64,000 bases of DNA from Ruania rhizosphaerae (GTDB lineage: Bacteria; Actinomycetota; Actinomycetes; Actinomycetales; Beutenbergiaceae). The notes beneath the pieces were generated by a model. The model searched no databases and was not told where the DNA came from. It was given only the letters and a program-made list of their open reading frames with translations. The stretch lies in the NCBI RefSeq assembly GCF_009805705.1, contig NZ_VSMB01000012.1, positions 1-64,000 on the forward strand, in the 5' to 3' direction. Positions 23,522 through 31,857 of this stretch are shown here, piece by piece. The stretch's first letter is position 1. Each line of letters opens with the position of its first letter. Both the position numbers and the translations under genes were made by a program.

Positions 23522-25909
23522 ATGGTCACCACCACCGAACCGCATCCGGCCGACACCCACGACCTGATCCGGGTGCAGGGCGCCCGGGTGAACAACCTCA
23601 AGGACGTCCACGTCGAGATCCCGAAGCGCCGGCTCACCGTGTTCACGGGTGTGTCCGGGTCCGGGAAGAGCTCGCTGGTGTTCGGCACCATCGCTGCCGA
23701 GTCCCAGCGGATGATCAACGAGACCTACAGCGCGTTCGTGCAGGGTTTCATGCCCACGTTGAACCGCCCCGAGGTGGATGTGCTCGACGGCTTGACGACG
23801 GCGATCATCGTGGACCAGGAGCGGATGGGAGCCAACCCGCGTTCGACCGTGGGCACGGCCACGGATGCGAACGCCATGCTGCGGATCTTGTTCTCCCGGC
23901 TGGGCGATCCTCACATCGGCTCCCCGCAGGCGTTCAGCTTCAACGTCGCCTCGATCAGTGGGGCCGGAGCGGTGGAGATCGAGCGAGGCGGGGAGAAGAT
24001 CAAGGAGCGCCGTGACTTCGCGATCCAGGGTGGGATGTGCCCGCGCTGCGAGGGCCGTGGCTCGGTGAGCGACTTCGACCTGAGCCAGCTCTACGACGAG
24101 ACGAAGTCCCTGAACGAGGGCGCCTTGACCATCCCGGGTTACACGATGGAGGGCTGGTACGGGCGCATCTTCCGTGGCTGCGGGTTCTTCGACCCGGACA
24201 AGCCGATCAAGGACTTCACCACGAAGGAGCGCGATGCTCTGCTGCACAAGCCACCGACCAAGATCAAGGTGGACGGGATCAACGTCACCTACGAGGGCCT
24301 GATCCCAAAGATCCAGAAGTCCATGCTGAGCAAGGACGTCGAGGCGATGCAGCCGCACATCCGGGCGTTCGTGGAACGCACGATCGTGTTCCAGACCTGC
24401 CCGGACTGCGACGGCACCCGGTTGAACGAGACGGCGCGCTCCTCGCGGATCGACGGTGTCAACATCGCCGAGGCGTGCGCGATGCAGATCAGCGATCTCG
24501 CCGAGTGGATCCGCGGCCTCGACAAGCCCTCGGCTGCGCCGTTGCTGACGGGGCTGCGGCACCTCCTGGACTCGTTCGTGCAGATCGGACTGGGATACCT
24601 GTCTTTGGATCGCCCGGCCGGCACTCTCTCCGGCGGTGAAGCCCAGCGCACGAAGATGATCCGGCACCTGGGTTCCTCCTTGACGGACGTCACGTACGTC
24701 TTCGACGAACCCACGATCGGCCTGCATCCGCACGACATCGCACGGATGAACGAGCTGCTGCTGCGGCTGCGGGACAAGGGCAACACGGTGCTGGTGGTCG
24801 AGCACAAGCCCGAGGCGATCGCCATCGCCGACCACATCGTCGACCTCGGCCCCCATGCCGGTTCGGCGGGCGGTCAGATCGTGTTCGAGGGTTCCCTGGA
24901 CGGGCTGCGGTCCAGCGGATCCCTCACCGGCACGCACCTGGACGACAAGGTGCACCTGAAGGAGGAGGTGAGGACGCCGTCGGGGATGATTGAGGTACGG
25001 GGGGCAAAATCGCACAACCTGCAGGATGTGGACGTCGACATCCCGGCCGGCGTGCTCGTGGTGGTGACCGGTGTGGCCGGTTCCGGGAAGAGCTCCCTCA
25101 TCCACGGCTCAGTGGCGCCACGAGACGGTGTGGTGGCCATCGACCAGGGCGCCATCAAGGGTTCGCGCCGGTCCAACCCGGCGACGTACACCGGCCTGCT
25201 GGACCCGATCCGGAAAGCGTTCGCGAAGGCGAACGGAGTCAAGCCGGCCCTGTTCAGCGCCAACTCCGAGGGCGCCTGCCCGGCCTGCAAGGGTGCCGGG
25301 GTGATCTACACCGAGCTGGGTTTCATGGACACGGTGGAGTCCCCGTGCGAGGAGTGTGAGGGCAAGCGGTTCCAGGCGGCGGTGCTCGAGTACACCCTGG
25401 GCGGCGAGCGCGGTGAGGGTGGGAAGGACATCAGTGAGGTGCTGGAGATGTCGGTGGCCGAGGCGAAGGACTTCTTCTCCGCCGGCGCAGCGAAAGTGGC
25501 AGCGGCGCACACGATCCTGGAACGCATGGACGACGTGGGGCTCGGTTACCTCAAGGTGGGGCAGCCGTTGACCACGCTGAGCGGGGGAGAGCGGCAGCGG
25601 CTCAAACTCGCCACGCACATGGGCGCCAAGGGTGGGACGTACATCCTCGACGAACCGACCACCGGTCTGCACCTGGCGGATGTGGAACAACTCTTGGGGC
25701 TGCTGGACCGGCTGGTGGACTCCGGCAAGTCGGTGATCGTGATCGAGCACCACCAGGCCGTCATGGCCCATGCCGACTGGATCATCGACATGGGACCGGG
25801 AGCAGGGCATGACGGCGGCCGCGTGGTCTTCGAGGGCACACCCGCCGAGCTTGTGGCCGGAAAGGAGACGCTCACCGGTCAGCACCTGGCCGAGTATGTG
25901 GGTGCCTGA
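23522..25909 (+). CDS. class II UvrA-like ABC ATPase (DrrC/UvrA2 type)
   Basis: 795 residues, about 150 shorter than canonical UvrA. Two ABC modules: the first Walker A GVSGSGKSSL (about residue 40) with signature LSGGEAQR and Walker B VFDEPTIG, the second Walker A GVAGSGKSSL (near 520) with LSGGERQR and ILDEPTTG. Zinc-type CPRC and CPAC/CEEC clusters remain, while the UvrB-binding region is shortened. Class II UvrA proteins act in repair accessory roles or in resistance to DNA-binding drugs. No drug biosynthesis genes are near, so substrate and need are unknown. The start ATG lies after a weak gagg. Confidence 0.9.
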   Translation: MVTTTEPHPADTHDLIRVQGARVNNLKDVHVEIPKRRLTVFTGVSGSGKSSLVFGTIAAESQRMINETYSAFVQGFMPTLNRPEVDVLDGLTTAIIVDQERMGANPRSTVGTATDANAMLRILFSRLGDPHIGSPQAFSFNVASISGAGAVEIERGGEKIKERRDFAIQGGMCPRCEGRGSVSDFDLSQLYDETKSLNEGALTIPGYTMEGWYGRIFRGCGFFDPDKPIKDFTTKERDALLHKPPTKIKVDGINVTYEGLIPKIQKSMLSKDVEAMQPHIRAFVERTIVFQTCPDCDGTRLNETARSSRIDGVNIAEACAMQISDLAEWIRGLDKPSAAPLLTGLRHLLDSFVQIGLGYLSLDRPAGTLSGGEAQRTKMIRHLGSSLTDVTYVFDEPTIGLHPHDIARMNELLLRLRDKGNTVLVVEHKPEAIAIADHIVDLGPHAGSAGGQIVFEGSLDGLRSSGSLTGTHLDDKVHLKEEVRTPSGMIEVRGAKSHNLQDVDVDIPAGVLVVVTGVAGSGKSSLIHGSVAPRDGVVAIDQGAIKGSRRSNPATYTGLLDPIRKAFAKANGVKPALFSANSEGACPACKGAGVIYTELGFMDTVESPCEECEGKRFQAAVLEYTLGGERGEGGKDISEVLEMSVAEAKDFFSAGAAKVAAAHTILERMDDVGLGYLKVGQPLTTLSGGERQRLKLATHMGAKGGTYILDEPTTGLHLADVEQLLGLLDRLVDSGKSVIVIEHHQAVMAHADWIIDMGPGAGHDGGRVVFEGTPAELVAGKETLTGQHLAEYVGA

Positions 25910-25959
25910 GACTCACGACGGCACTGCAACACCCGCCGCGATCGCGACACAATCCGGAC

Positions 25960-26418
25960 ATGGACGCTGCAGACGAAGTCCGGCCGGCCGTACGTGCTGG
26001 TCCAGTTCTCGCGCTGCTCGGCAGCGCATTGCTCCTGGGCGGGTGCGCCACCCTGAGCAGTGCCTCCGGATCCAGCGGTAGCGGCGACATCGGTGTATGG
26101 GATCTGACGCATCCCGCTGGTGTGGAGTCCGAGGATCGGGTTCTCGTCCTGGGCGTCACGCGGTTGGACTGTGCCTCCGGGTTCACCGGGGAGCCGTTGC
26201 CGGCGCAGGTGGTCTACGAGGACCACCGGGTAGTGGTGACGATCGACGTGGAGCCGCTCACGGGCGACGCGCACACCTGCCAGAGCAATCCGGTGGAGCC
26301 GGCCACGGTGATGCTCGACGAATCACTGGGAGAACGAGACCTGGTGGACGGTGCCTGCCTGGAAGGGGACGCCGTCGGGACGTCGCACTGCGAGGACCCG
26401 GTGCGTTGGACGCCGTGA
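25960..26418 (+). CDS. small secreted lipoprotein, unknown
   Basis: 152 residues. A lipoprotein signal ends LLLGGC (Cys29), preceded by an Arg-containing N-terminus, then a Ser/Gly linker and a mature domain of about 110 residues with four further cysteines (near 71, 107, 128 and 141) that could form two disulfides. No family recognised. CACAAT lies 6 nt before the ATG and may be a leaderless -10. Confidence 0.7.
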   Translation: MDAADEVRPAVRAGPVLALLGSALLLGGCATLSSASGSSGSGDIGVWDLTHPAGVESEDRVLVLGVTRLDCASGFTGEPLPAQVVYEDHRVVVTIDVEPLTGDAHTCQSNPVEPATVMLDESLGERDLVDGACLEGDAVGTSHCEDPVRWTP

Positions 26419-26427
26419 GCGCAGCGG

Positions 26428-26892
26428 TCAGTCGAGGCAGAACTCGTTGCCCTCCGGGTCCGTCATCACGATGAAGCCGCCGCTCATGGGCGGGTCCGGT
26501 TCGAACCGTTCCACCCGAGTGGCGCCCTGGGCGAGCAGTCGTTCGCACTCGGTCTCGAGGGCGGCCATGCGTTCGTCGCCCTCGAGGCCGGGGGCGGCCC
26601 GTAGATCAAGATGGATCCGGTTCTTGGCGACCTTGTCCTCAGGGACCTGCTGGAAGAAGATGCGCGGCCCGGTGCCTTCGGCGTCCTCAAGGGCGGAGCT
26701 GGAGCGGCGCTCGGACTCGGGGACGCCGATCTCGGCCAGGAACTGCTCCCAGACGCTGAATGGGTCCACACCATCCGGGATCTCCCGACCCGGGGGAGCG
26801 GGGTGGACGTATCCGGGGAGAGCCTCGCGCCAGAAATAGGAGAGGGCGACCGGGTCGTGGGCGTCGAAGGTGACTTGGAACTCGCGGCTCAT
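26428..26892 (-). CDS. VOC family protein
   Basis: 154 residues: VTFDAHDPVALSYFWREALPGY opens the first module, FFQQVPEDKVAKNRIHLDLRA the central strand set, and GGFIVMTDPEGNEFCLD the end, matching the actinobacterial glyoxalase-like family (glyoxalase_6). Catalysis is not assignable. The start overlaps the stop of the DinB-like gene by ATGA, so both belong to one message divergent from a WYL regulator. Confidence 0.87.
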   Translation of the reverse strand: MSREFQVTFDAHDPVALSYFWREALPGYVHPAPPGREIPDGVDPFSVWEQFLAEIGVPESERRSSSALEDAEGTGPRIFFQQVPEDKVAKNRIHLDLRAAPGLEGDERMAALETECERLLAQGATRVERFEPDPPMSGGFIVMTDPEGNEFCLD

Positions 26893-27464
26893 CGGGATGC
26901 TCCTTCGGTGTGGCGGTACAGGTCGCGCAGCAGGCAGACCTCGGATAGATGATGGATCAGCTCCCGGTGGATGTGCAGGATCAGATCTGCCATGGGGAGC
27001 TCAGGGAAGGGTTCCTTCTCACCCACGGGAACGGTGAGGTCGTGCGCGCTGAGACTGCGCACGCCGGTGAGCCAGGTATCGAGCTGGGTCTGCAGTTGCT
27101 CGAGTGCCTCGGCGGCGGTCCCGGCGTACTCCCACGACTCGTAGGTGGCCGGCGGTGCACCGAAATGCGCCGCATTGCGCATCGCCAGGACGCCCACGAT
27201 CACGTGTCCAAGACGCCAAGCGATCGTGGTGAACGGCGATGGTGCGGGCTCGGGGAAGGCGAAGTCGATGGTGAACGCACCCGAACCGCCCTGGATGGGG
27301 GCCGAGGACGTGCCGCGTTCTCGGACGCTCCAGGCGTCCGGGACCGGGGACCAGAAGTACTCGTGGTCGGTGAGGTCGGCGAAGCGGGGTGCCAGATGGT
27401 GCGCCCAGTGCCATTCGATCTGTTCGCGCAGGTGGTGGTTCCAGTCGAGGTCGTTGGTTGTCAT
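26889..27464 (-). CDS. DinB-family protein
   Basis: 191 residues with the four-helix DinB/YfiT-like fold. The candidate metal-binding histidines are in REQIEWHWAHHLAP, RLGHVIVG and LHIHRELIHHLSEVCLL. Such proteins are thiol S-transferases or metal-dependent hydrolases of unclear substrate; mycothiol-dependent detoxification is one possibility in actinobacteria. Cotranscribed with the VOC gene. Confidence 0.87.
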   Translation of the reverse strand: MTTNDLDWNHHLREQIEWHWAHHLAPRFADLTDHEYFWSPVPDAWSVRERGTSSAPIQGGSGAFTIDFAFPEPAPSPFTTIAWRLGHVIVGVLAMRNAAHFGAPPATYESWEYAGTAAEALEQLQTQLDTWLTGVRSLSAHDLTVPVGEKEPFPELPMADLILHIHRELIHHLSEVCLLRDLYRHTEGASR

Positions 27465-27477
27465 GAGACCAGCGTGG

Positions 27478-27512
27478 CCGCTATAGCGGACAGAATAGGT
27501 CCGCTAATTCTG
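27478..27512. promoter_or_regulatory. nested inverted repeats between dinB-like and WYL genes
   Basis: Three interlocked repeats: ccgctatagcgg (27478-27489, perfect palindrome), agcggac/gtccgct (27485-27491 and 27499-27505), and cagaat/attctg (27491-27496 and 27507-27512). They occupy the 61-bp divergent promoter space and are the likely operator of the adjacent WYL regulator. Confidence 0.6.
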
Positions 27513-27525
27513 GCAGAGTGACTCC

Positions 27526-28521
27526 ATGGCCGATGCAAGCGCGGAGGAGCGGGGGACCACCGAGCGGGTGCTCAGCCTGCTCGGGCTGCTGCAGCGGCGT
27601 CAGGTCTGGAGCGGTCCGGAGCTGGCGGAGCGGTTGGCCGTGACCACCCGGACGGTGCGGCGGGATGTGGAGCGACTGCGCGAGCTCGGATACCGGGTGG
27701 ACTCCGCCCAGGGGGTCGGTGGCGGCTACCGGCTGCTGCCGGGCCAGGAACTGCCACCCTTGATGCTCGATGACTCGGAGGCGATCGCGATCGCAGTCTC
27801 GTTACTCGCGGGGGCCGGTGCGGGGGTTCGCGGGTCCGATGATGCCGCCCTCGGCGCGTTGACCAAGCTCGATCGGGTCTTGCCGGCACGGCTCCGGCAG
27901 GAACTGCAGGCGTTGAGCCGATCGGTGGAGTCCTTCACCAGTGGACGAGACCCGATCGATGCAGCAGTGCTCATGGTCCTGGCCCGGGCGTGCCGGGATG
28001 CGGTACAGGTGGGCTTCATGTATCCGGGCCGGTTCGGGTCCGTTGACGATTCGGCGCAGCGCCGGGTGGAGCCATACCGGCTGGTGACCTCGGACCGGCG
28101 CTGGTACTTGTTCGCCTACGACCTCGATCGGGACGACTGGCGCACGTTCCGGGCGGACCGGATGACGGAGGTCATGGCCCGGACGTGGCGGTTCACCCCA
28201 CGGCCGGCACCGGACGCGGCGGGCCATGTACAAGAGGGCGTCACGAATCGGGTGTACCGGCGCCAGGCGAGGTTCCTGGTGGACGCACCCATGGCCGTGG
28301 TGCGTCGGCAGATCCCGGCAAGCGCCGCCGTCGTGCTCGAACGGGGGCAACAGTGTGAGGTGCGGGCCGGGTCTGACGATCTCGACTTCGTACTGCTGCA
28401 CGTGGCGCTACTGGGGCACGAGTTCGAGGTGCTGGAACCGCCGGACCTGGCCGACCGCGCCGCCGAGCTCGCTCAGCGGATGGGACGTGCGGCCGGTGGT
28501 ACGAAGCCTCCCGGATCGTAG
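27526..28521 (+). CDS. HTH-WYL transcriptional regulator
   Basis: 331 residues. DeoR-type HTH (GLLQRRQVWSGPELAERLAVTTRTVRRDVERLRELGYRV), a Gly-rich beta hairpin GVGGGYRLLPG, a WYL domain with VEPYRLVTSDRRWYLFAYDLDRDDWRTFRADRM, and a WCX C-terminal domain. This is the YobV/YafY type, often a repressor of a divergent small operon. Its target is probably the dinB-like/VOC pair. Its 3' end overlaps the phosphotransferase on the other strand by 49 bp. Confidence 0.88.
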   Translation: MADASAEERGTTERVLSLLGLLQRRQVWSGPELAERLAVTTRTVRRDVERLRELGYRVDSAQGVGGGYRLLPGQELPPLMLDDSEAIAIAVSLLAGAGAGVRGSDDAALGALTKLDRVLPARLRQELQALSRSVESFTSGRDPIDAAVLMVLARACRDAVQVGFMYPGRFGSVDDSAQRRVEPYRLVTSDRRWYLFAYDLDRDDWRTFRADRMTEVMARTWRFTPRPAPDAAGHVQEGVTNRVYRRQARFLVDAPMAVVRRQIPASAAVVLERGQQCEVRAGSDDLDFVLLHVALLGHEFEVLEPPDLADRAAELAQRMGRAAGGTKPPGS

Positions 28522-29366
28522 AGAGTGCTCGTTTCGCAACGCGCAGAGAAGTTGCGAAGAGCGTGATCTTGCAGCGCTTCGTCGCCGACGAGCGCTGCTG
28601 CGGCAGCTACCTGAAGCGGGAGGGTTGCCCGATGAAGGAACGCACGATCCATGATGGTGGGATCGAACGCCGATCGCAGTGCGCGCGCACCAAAGGCGCC
28701 GATCAACGGAGCCACGTCGATCGCCGGATCGCCACAGGCTGCGTGGTCCCAGTCGATCACTCCAACCAGGTCGTTGCCACGCCAGAGCAGGTTGTGCAGT
28801 CCGAAGTCGCCGTGCACCAGGTGGGTCGGCGCAGTCTCCTCGGCAGCGAGGAGATCTTCAACGCCGTCACGGGCGAGGAGTTGGGCCGAGGGCGGAAGTT
28901 GCGGAGCGAGCCGCTGCTGGACGATCTGGGGCCACTCATGACCGCCGCACCATTGCCGCGGCGGCGACAACGAGGTCAACGAGCGTGGCGGTGCCTCCCG
29001 CAAGGCCGCAAGCGCCTCAACGAGTTGACGACCGACATCGCTCCAACTCACCTGCCTGATCTCGCCGGCGATGTAGCTCAGGCGTTGACCGCTTCGACCG
29101 CACGCAGCGTGTACGTCACCGATCGGCTCGGGCGTGGACCATGGCAGTCGGAGCGAAGAGATGGTGCGGTGTGTCACCGATTCCCGATGCGTGCGAGAGC
29201 TTGTCGCTGTACCAGCGCTGATACGGGCCACTGCGTCTCCGGCAAGGATGAGCACCTGGTGGAACGCGCCGTTCGTCACGGTCGCGAGATTCCACGGGCG
29301 CTCCGGCCATGCGATCTGAGCCCATTCCCGTGCGGCTGCACCTGGATCTGAGGTGGCTGAGGTCAC
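28473..29366 (-). CDS. phosphotransferase of the APH family
   Basis: 297 residues with the aminoglycoside phosphotransferase/choline kinase fold. The catalytic loop is LVHGDFGLHNLLW and the metal-binding segment VGVIDWDHAACGDPAIDVAPL. The N-terminal lobe is VTNGAFHQVLILAGDAVARIS. The GTG at 29366 is supported by a TAGTCT hexamer 7 nt upstream; the frame is open to 29591 but that part lacks family similarity. The substrate is unknown and drug resistance should not be assumed. The stop overlaps the WYL gene. Confidence 0.83.
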   Translation of the reverse strand: MTSATSDPGAAAREWAQIAWPERPWNLATVTNGAFHQVLILAGDAVARISAGTATSSRTHRESVTHRTISSLRLPWSTPEPIGDVHAACGRSGQRLSYIAGEIRQVSWSDVGRQLVEALAALREAPPRSLTSLSPPRQWCGGHEWPQIVQQRLAPQLPPSAQLLARDGVEDLLAAEETAPTHLVHGDFGLHNLLWRGNDLVGVIDWDHAACGDPAIDVAPLIGAFGARALRSAFDPTIMDRAFLHRATLPLQVAAAAALVGDEALQDHALRNFSARCETSTLYDPGGFVPPAARPIR

Positions 29367-29373
29367 GCTGTGC

Positions 29374-29379
29374 AGACTA
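29374..29379 (-). promoter_or_regulatory. -10 element (TAGTCT) for the APH-family gene
   Basis: On the reverse strand TAGTCT ends 7 nt before GTG 29366; this also decides the start codon. Confidence 0.5.
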
Positions 29380-29508
29380 CGTGGGTCCGACGTGCTCAGG
29401 CTGACCGACCTGGTGACTGCGCAGAGATTCTTGCAGGACTTTTTGGCAGACCCATGGCGACCCATGGCGTGAGGGTGGCCCTCAGGACGTGCCGGCGAGT
29501 GACAACTG

Positions 29509-29790
29509 TCAGACTGTTCGCACGTAGAGGGATGTATGCGGATCGCGGGTGAAGTAGCCGAAGTCCACCAAGATGCGTCGCAGGAGTGCATAGTCGTCCG
29601 CGACCTGTCCGAGCTGCGTGTTCAGGTCCGCCTCTTTGTAGGTACTCGAACCCAGATACTCGCCGGCGATCCAATCCATCAAGGTCCTGAGCTGCTCGCT
29701 GTTGACAGGCACTTCCACGAGGCGACCGTGTCGAAAGGGTAGGTCGTGCGGGGCGCGCGCTTGGCCCACCAGGTGGTGGCGGTATGTCAT
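29509..29790 (-). CDS. DUF2087-domain protein
   Basis: 93 residues. The C-terminal two thirds (SEQLRTLMDWIAGEYLGSSTYKEADLNTQLGQVADDYALLRRILVDFGYFTRDP) matches DUF2087, a winged-helix-like domain often fused to HTH or acetyltransferase domains, here alone. The ATG follows gaggaag by 11 nt, which is long. It could be a remnant of a longer protein; function unknown. Confidence 0.7.
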   Translation of the reverse strand: MTYRHHLVGQARAPHDLPFRHGRLVEVPVNSEQLRTLMDWIAGEYLGSSTYKEADLNTQLGQVADDYALLRRILVDFGYFTRDPHTSLYVRTV

Positions 29791-29875
29791 CTCGGTCCGG
29801 ACTTCCTCAAGAGCCGCAGCGAACGTTGCAGCGAATCACGTGCACGAGGATTTCGGGGGAGTGAGCACACTTCCA

Positions 29876-29905
29876 TTGACATGCAAGATGGCACTTGCCT
29901 ATTGT
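29876..29905 (+). promoter_or_regulatory. sigma70-type promoter with embedded inverted repeat, ArsR gene
   Basis: TTGACA (29876-29881), an 18-nt spacer, and TATTGT (29900-29905), 7 nt before the ATG at 29913. The spacer contains gcaag-atggca-cttgc, a 5-bp inverted repeat suitable for autorepression by the ArsR-type product. Confidence 0.65.
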
Positions 29906-29912
29906 GGTCGCC

Positions 29913-30194
29913 ATGGCCGACATCTACCGCGCACTCGCCGACGCGACCCGCCGGGTGCTGCTCGACGAGCTCGCGGCAGGGGAGGGCAAGACGTTGTTCG
30001 AGCTGTGCGGTGCTCTGACCATGCAGCACGGGCTCAGCATGAGCCGGCAGGCCGTCTCCCAGCATCTCGCGGTACTGGAGGAGGCGGGCCTGGTCACGAC
30101 CGAGCGGCGCGGCCGCTCCAAGTTCCACTACTTCACACCGGAGCCGCTCGCCGAGATTCAGCGGCGGTGGCCGCACGAGAGGACCCCATCATGA
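29913..30194 (+). CDS. ArsR/SmtB-family regulator
   Basis: 93 residues: MADIYRALADATRRVLLDELAAGEGKTLFELC, the recognition helix region LSMSRQAVSQHLAVLEEAGLVTTERRGRSKFHYF, and a short C-terminus. No metal-binding CxC or DxH motif of the metal sensors is obvious. It belongs to the ArsR group that controls SRPBCC or VOC neighbours. The next gene overlaps by ATGA. The promoter with an internal repeat suggests autoregulation. Confidence 0.9.
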   Translation: MADIYRALADATRRVLLDELAAGEGKTLFELCGALTMQHGLSMSRQAVSQHLAVLEEAGLVTTERRGRSKFHYFTPEPLAEIQRRWPHERTPS

Positions 30195-30592
30195 AGATCG
30201 GACTCACCAGCGTCTTCGTGGACGACCAGCCGCACGCCCGCCGCTTCTACACCGAAGTGCTCGGCTTTCAGATCAAGCACGACATTCCACTGGGGGAGGC
30301 GTCGTGGCTGACCGTCGTCTCACCGGAGGATCCCGAGGGAACTGAGTTACTCCTCGAACCTTCCGGGCACCCAGCGGTCAAGCCCTACCGTGATGCGCTG
30401 ATGGAAGACGGTATCCCACTGGCTCAGTTTCAGGTCGAGGATGTCGCCGCCGAGCACGAGCGGCTGACCGGGCTGAACGTCCAGTTCACCCAGAGCCCCA
30501 CGGATATCAGGACGGCCGTGATCGCCGTCTTCGACGACACCTGCGGCAACCTGATTCAGTTGGTAGCGACCAAGGAGTCGGCGGGGGAGTGA
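30191..30592 (+). CDS. VOC family protein
   Basis: 133 residues: MKIGLTSVFVDDQPHARRFYTEVLGFQIKHD and FDDTCGNLIQLVA frame the VOC fold. It is translated from an ATG overlapping the ArsR stop, so the two are one operon. The combination ArsR plus VOC is frequent in actinobacteria, and the ligand is probably a small organic compound. No specific enzyme activity can be given. Confidence 0.88.
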   Translation: MKIGLTSVFVDDQPHARRFYTEVLGFQIKHDIPLGEASWLTVVSPEDPEGTELLLEPSGHPAVKPYRDALMEDGIPLAQFQVEDVAAEHERLTGLNVQFTQSPTDIRTAVIAVFDDTCGNLIQLVATKESAGE

Positions 30593-30611
30593 CGCCTCCG
30601 TCTTCAGCCGA

Positions 30612-31160
30612 TCACGCGACCGGCAACCCCAGACCGAGGAGGAGACTCTCAACCGGCGGCGAGAGCAGTGGAACCGCCACGTTGAGCATCATGGCCCCGA
30701 CGGCGACCACCACGGCCGCAGCTGCCGTCGCCTGGCGTCGGTGGTCGCGTCGCCCGAACACCGTACTGGCGATGATGGCACCGGCTCCGAGCACGATGCC
30801 GTAGAGCGACCCCTCGACGTTGCTCACACCGAGCATCATCCACAGCACCGCTGCGATGCCGAAGATCAGAGCAGAGTGCAGGGGAGTGATCGAGGTACGA
30901 CGGTGCGCGGACACGCCGACCACCACACCGGCCGCAGCGATGGCAGGCACCAGCACCCACAACGCGACGGAGTAGGCAACCAGAATCCACTGGTGCACAG
31001 CGGCGCTCGAGCTGAAGAGAGAGTCGATGCCGATGATGGCAGCGCCGGCGAGAACCGCCGGAACCATATTGTGCAGGCTCGTGGCAACTACTGAGTCACG
31101 GCGAGCAGTACCCCGCGACGCTACCGGCCGCGACGCCAGTGCGTGGTCGTACATCGTCAT
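30612..31160 (-). CDS. integral membrane protein, tandem paralogue A
   Basis: 182 residues with four to five hydrophobic helices. No family recognised. It resembles the next gene upstream on this strand (31263-31766): both share a YSV..WV..PA helix and G(V)xNxEG(S/T)LYGxxLGxGA, so they arose by duplication. The ATG follows aaggag by 7 nt. A 25-bp element is shared with the paralogue upstream. Confidence 0.72.
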   Translation of the reverse strand: MTMYDHALASRPVASRGTARRDSVVATSLHNMVPAVLAGAAIIGIDSLFSSSAAVHQWILVAYSVALWVLVPAIAAAGVVVGVSAHRRTSITPLHSALIFGIAAVLWMMLGVSNVEGSLYGIVLGAGAIIASTVFGRRDHRRQATAAAAVVVAVGAMMLNVAVPLLSPPVESLLLGLGLPVA

Positions 31161-31194
31161 GATCAGGCTCCTTCGTCGCCTCCCCTGGACCGGA

Positions 31195-31219
31195 GACGTT
31201 ACCCCGCGTTCACCTGCCG
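31195..31219 (-). promoter_or_regulatory. shared upstream element, copy A
   Basis: gacgttac-ccc-gcgttca-cc-tgccg (+ strand) matches copy B at 31797-31821 in 20 of 25 positions. On the reverse strand it includes tgaacgc and TAACGT, the latter a plausible -10, about 35 nt before the ATG. Confidence 0.5.
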
Positions 31220-31262
31220 GTCACCCGCCCACGCCGAGAAGTGACGGATATGACTCGCAGGT

Positions 31263-31766
31263 TCACCCGGCCAGGGCAGGTACGCCGCGGGCCAACACGA
31301 CCGCCGTGGCTAGCGCAATCAGCAGGACGGTCGTGATCCTGAGGTGCATCGGCCACGGCTGGCCCGAGGAAAGGCCGGCGACGAAGGCACCGATACCCAG
31401 GAAGGCCCCGTACAACGTCCCTTCGGTGTTGCCGACACCCCATGCGATCCATCCGGCTGTCGTGAGCGACACCAGCAGGGACGCGCTCCAGAACGACAGC
31501 ACCGCACGCCGACTGGCGGCAACACCTGCCACCACACAGAGGGCGAGCGTGGCGGGCAGGATGACCCAGATCGTCACCGAGTAACCGGCGAGAAGCGCAG
31601 GCTCCAATGCCGCATCTGCCCGCGTCATGGCGTCGACAGCAACTGCCGCAGCACAGGTGAACGTCGCCGCGCCGGCACGTCGCAAACTGGGCGCAACAAC
31701 GCGGGAGGACTCCAGCGATCTGCGTTGCGAGGCAACGGGCGTCCATGCCCGTGCGTGAAGCGCCAT
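31263..31766 (-). CDS. integral membrane protein, tandem paralogue B
   Basis: 167 residues, four hydrophobic helices after a basic N-terminus of about 30 residues. The motif GVGNTEGTLYGAFLGIGAFVAG parallels GVSNVEGSLYGIVLGAGAIIAS in copy A. ggag lies 7 nt before the ATG. No known family; function unknown. Confidence 0.7.
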   Translation of the reverse strand: MALHARAWTPVASQRRSLESSRVVAPSLRRAGAATFTCAAAVAVDAMTRADAALEPALLAGYSVTIWVILPATLALCVVAGVAASRRAVLSFWSASLLVSLTTAGWIAWGVGNTEGTLYGAFLGIGAFVAGLSSGQPWPMHLRITTVLLIALATAVVLARGVPALAG

Positions 31767-31796
31767 GATCTGACTCCAGTGTCGAGATGGGCTCTC

Positions 31797-31821
31797 GACG
31801 TTACTGGGCGTTCATTTGCCG
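31797..31821 (-). promoter_or_regulatory. shared upstream element, copy B
   Basis: gacgttac-tgg-gcgttca-tt-tgccg (+ strand), same order and nearly the same distance (about 31 nt) from its ATG as copy A, while the sequence around it differs. Confidence 0.5.
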
Positions 31822-31857
31822 CGCATCTGGACGGACGCCGTCGAGCGATGGCTCTCC

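Noticed and set aside
23459-25105. 548-residue open frame antisense to the UvrA-like gene
   Set aside because: It is a composition shadow: high-GC codon bias leaves the antisense frame open, the sequence resembles no family, and the forward frame has all UvrA motifs.
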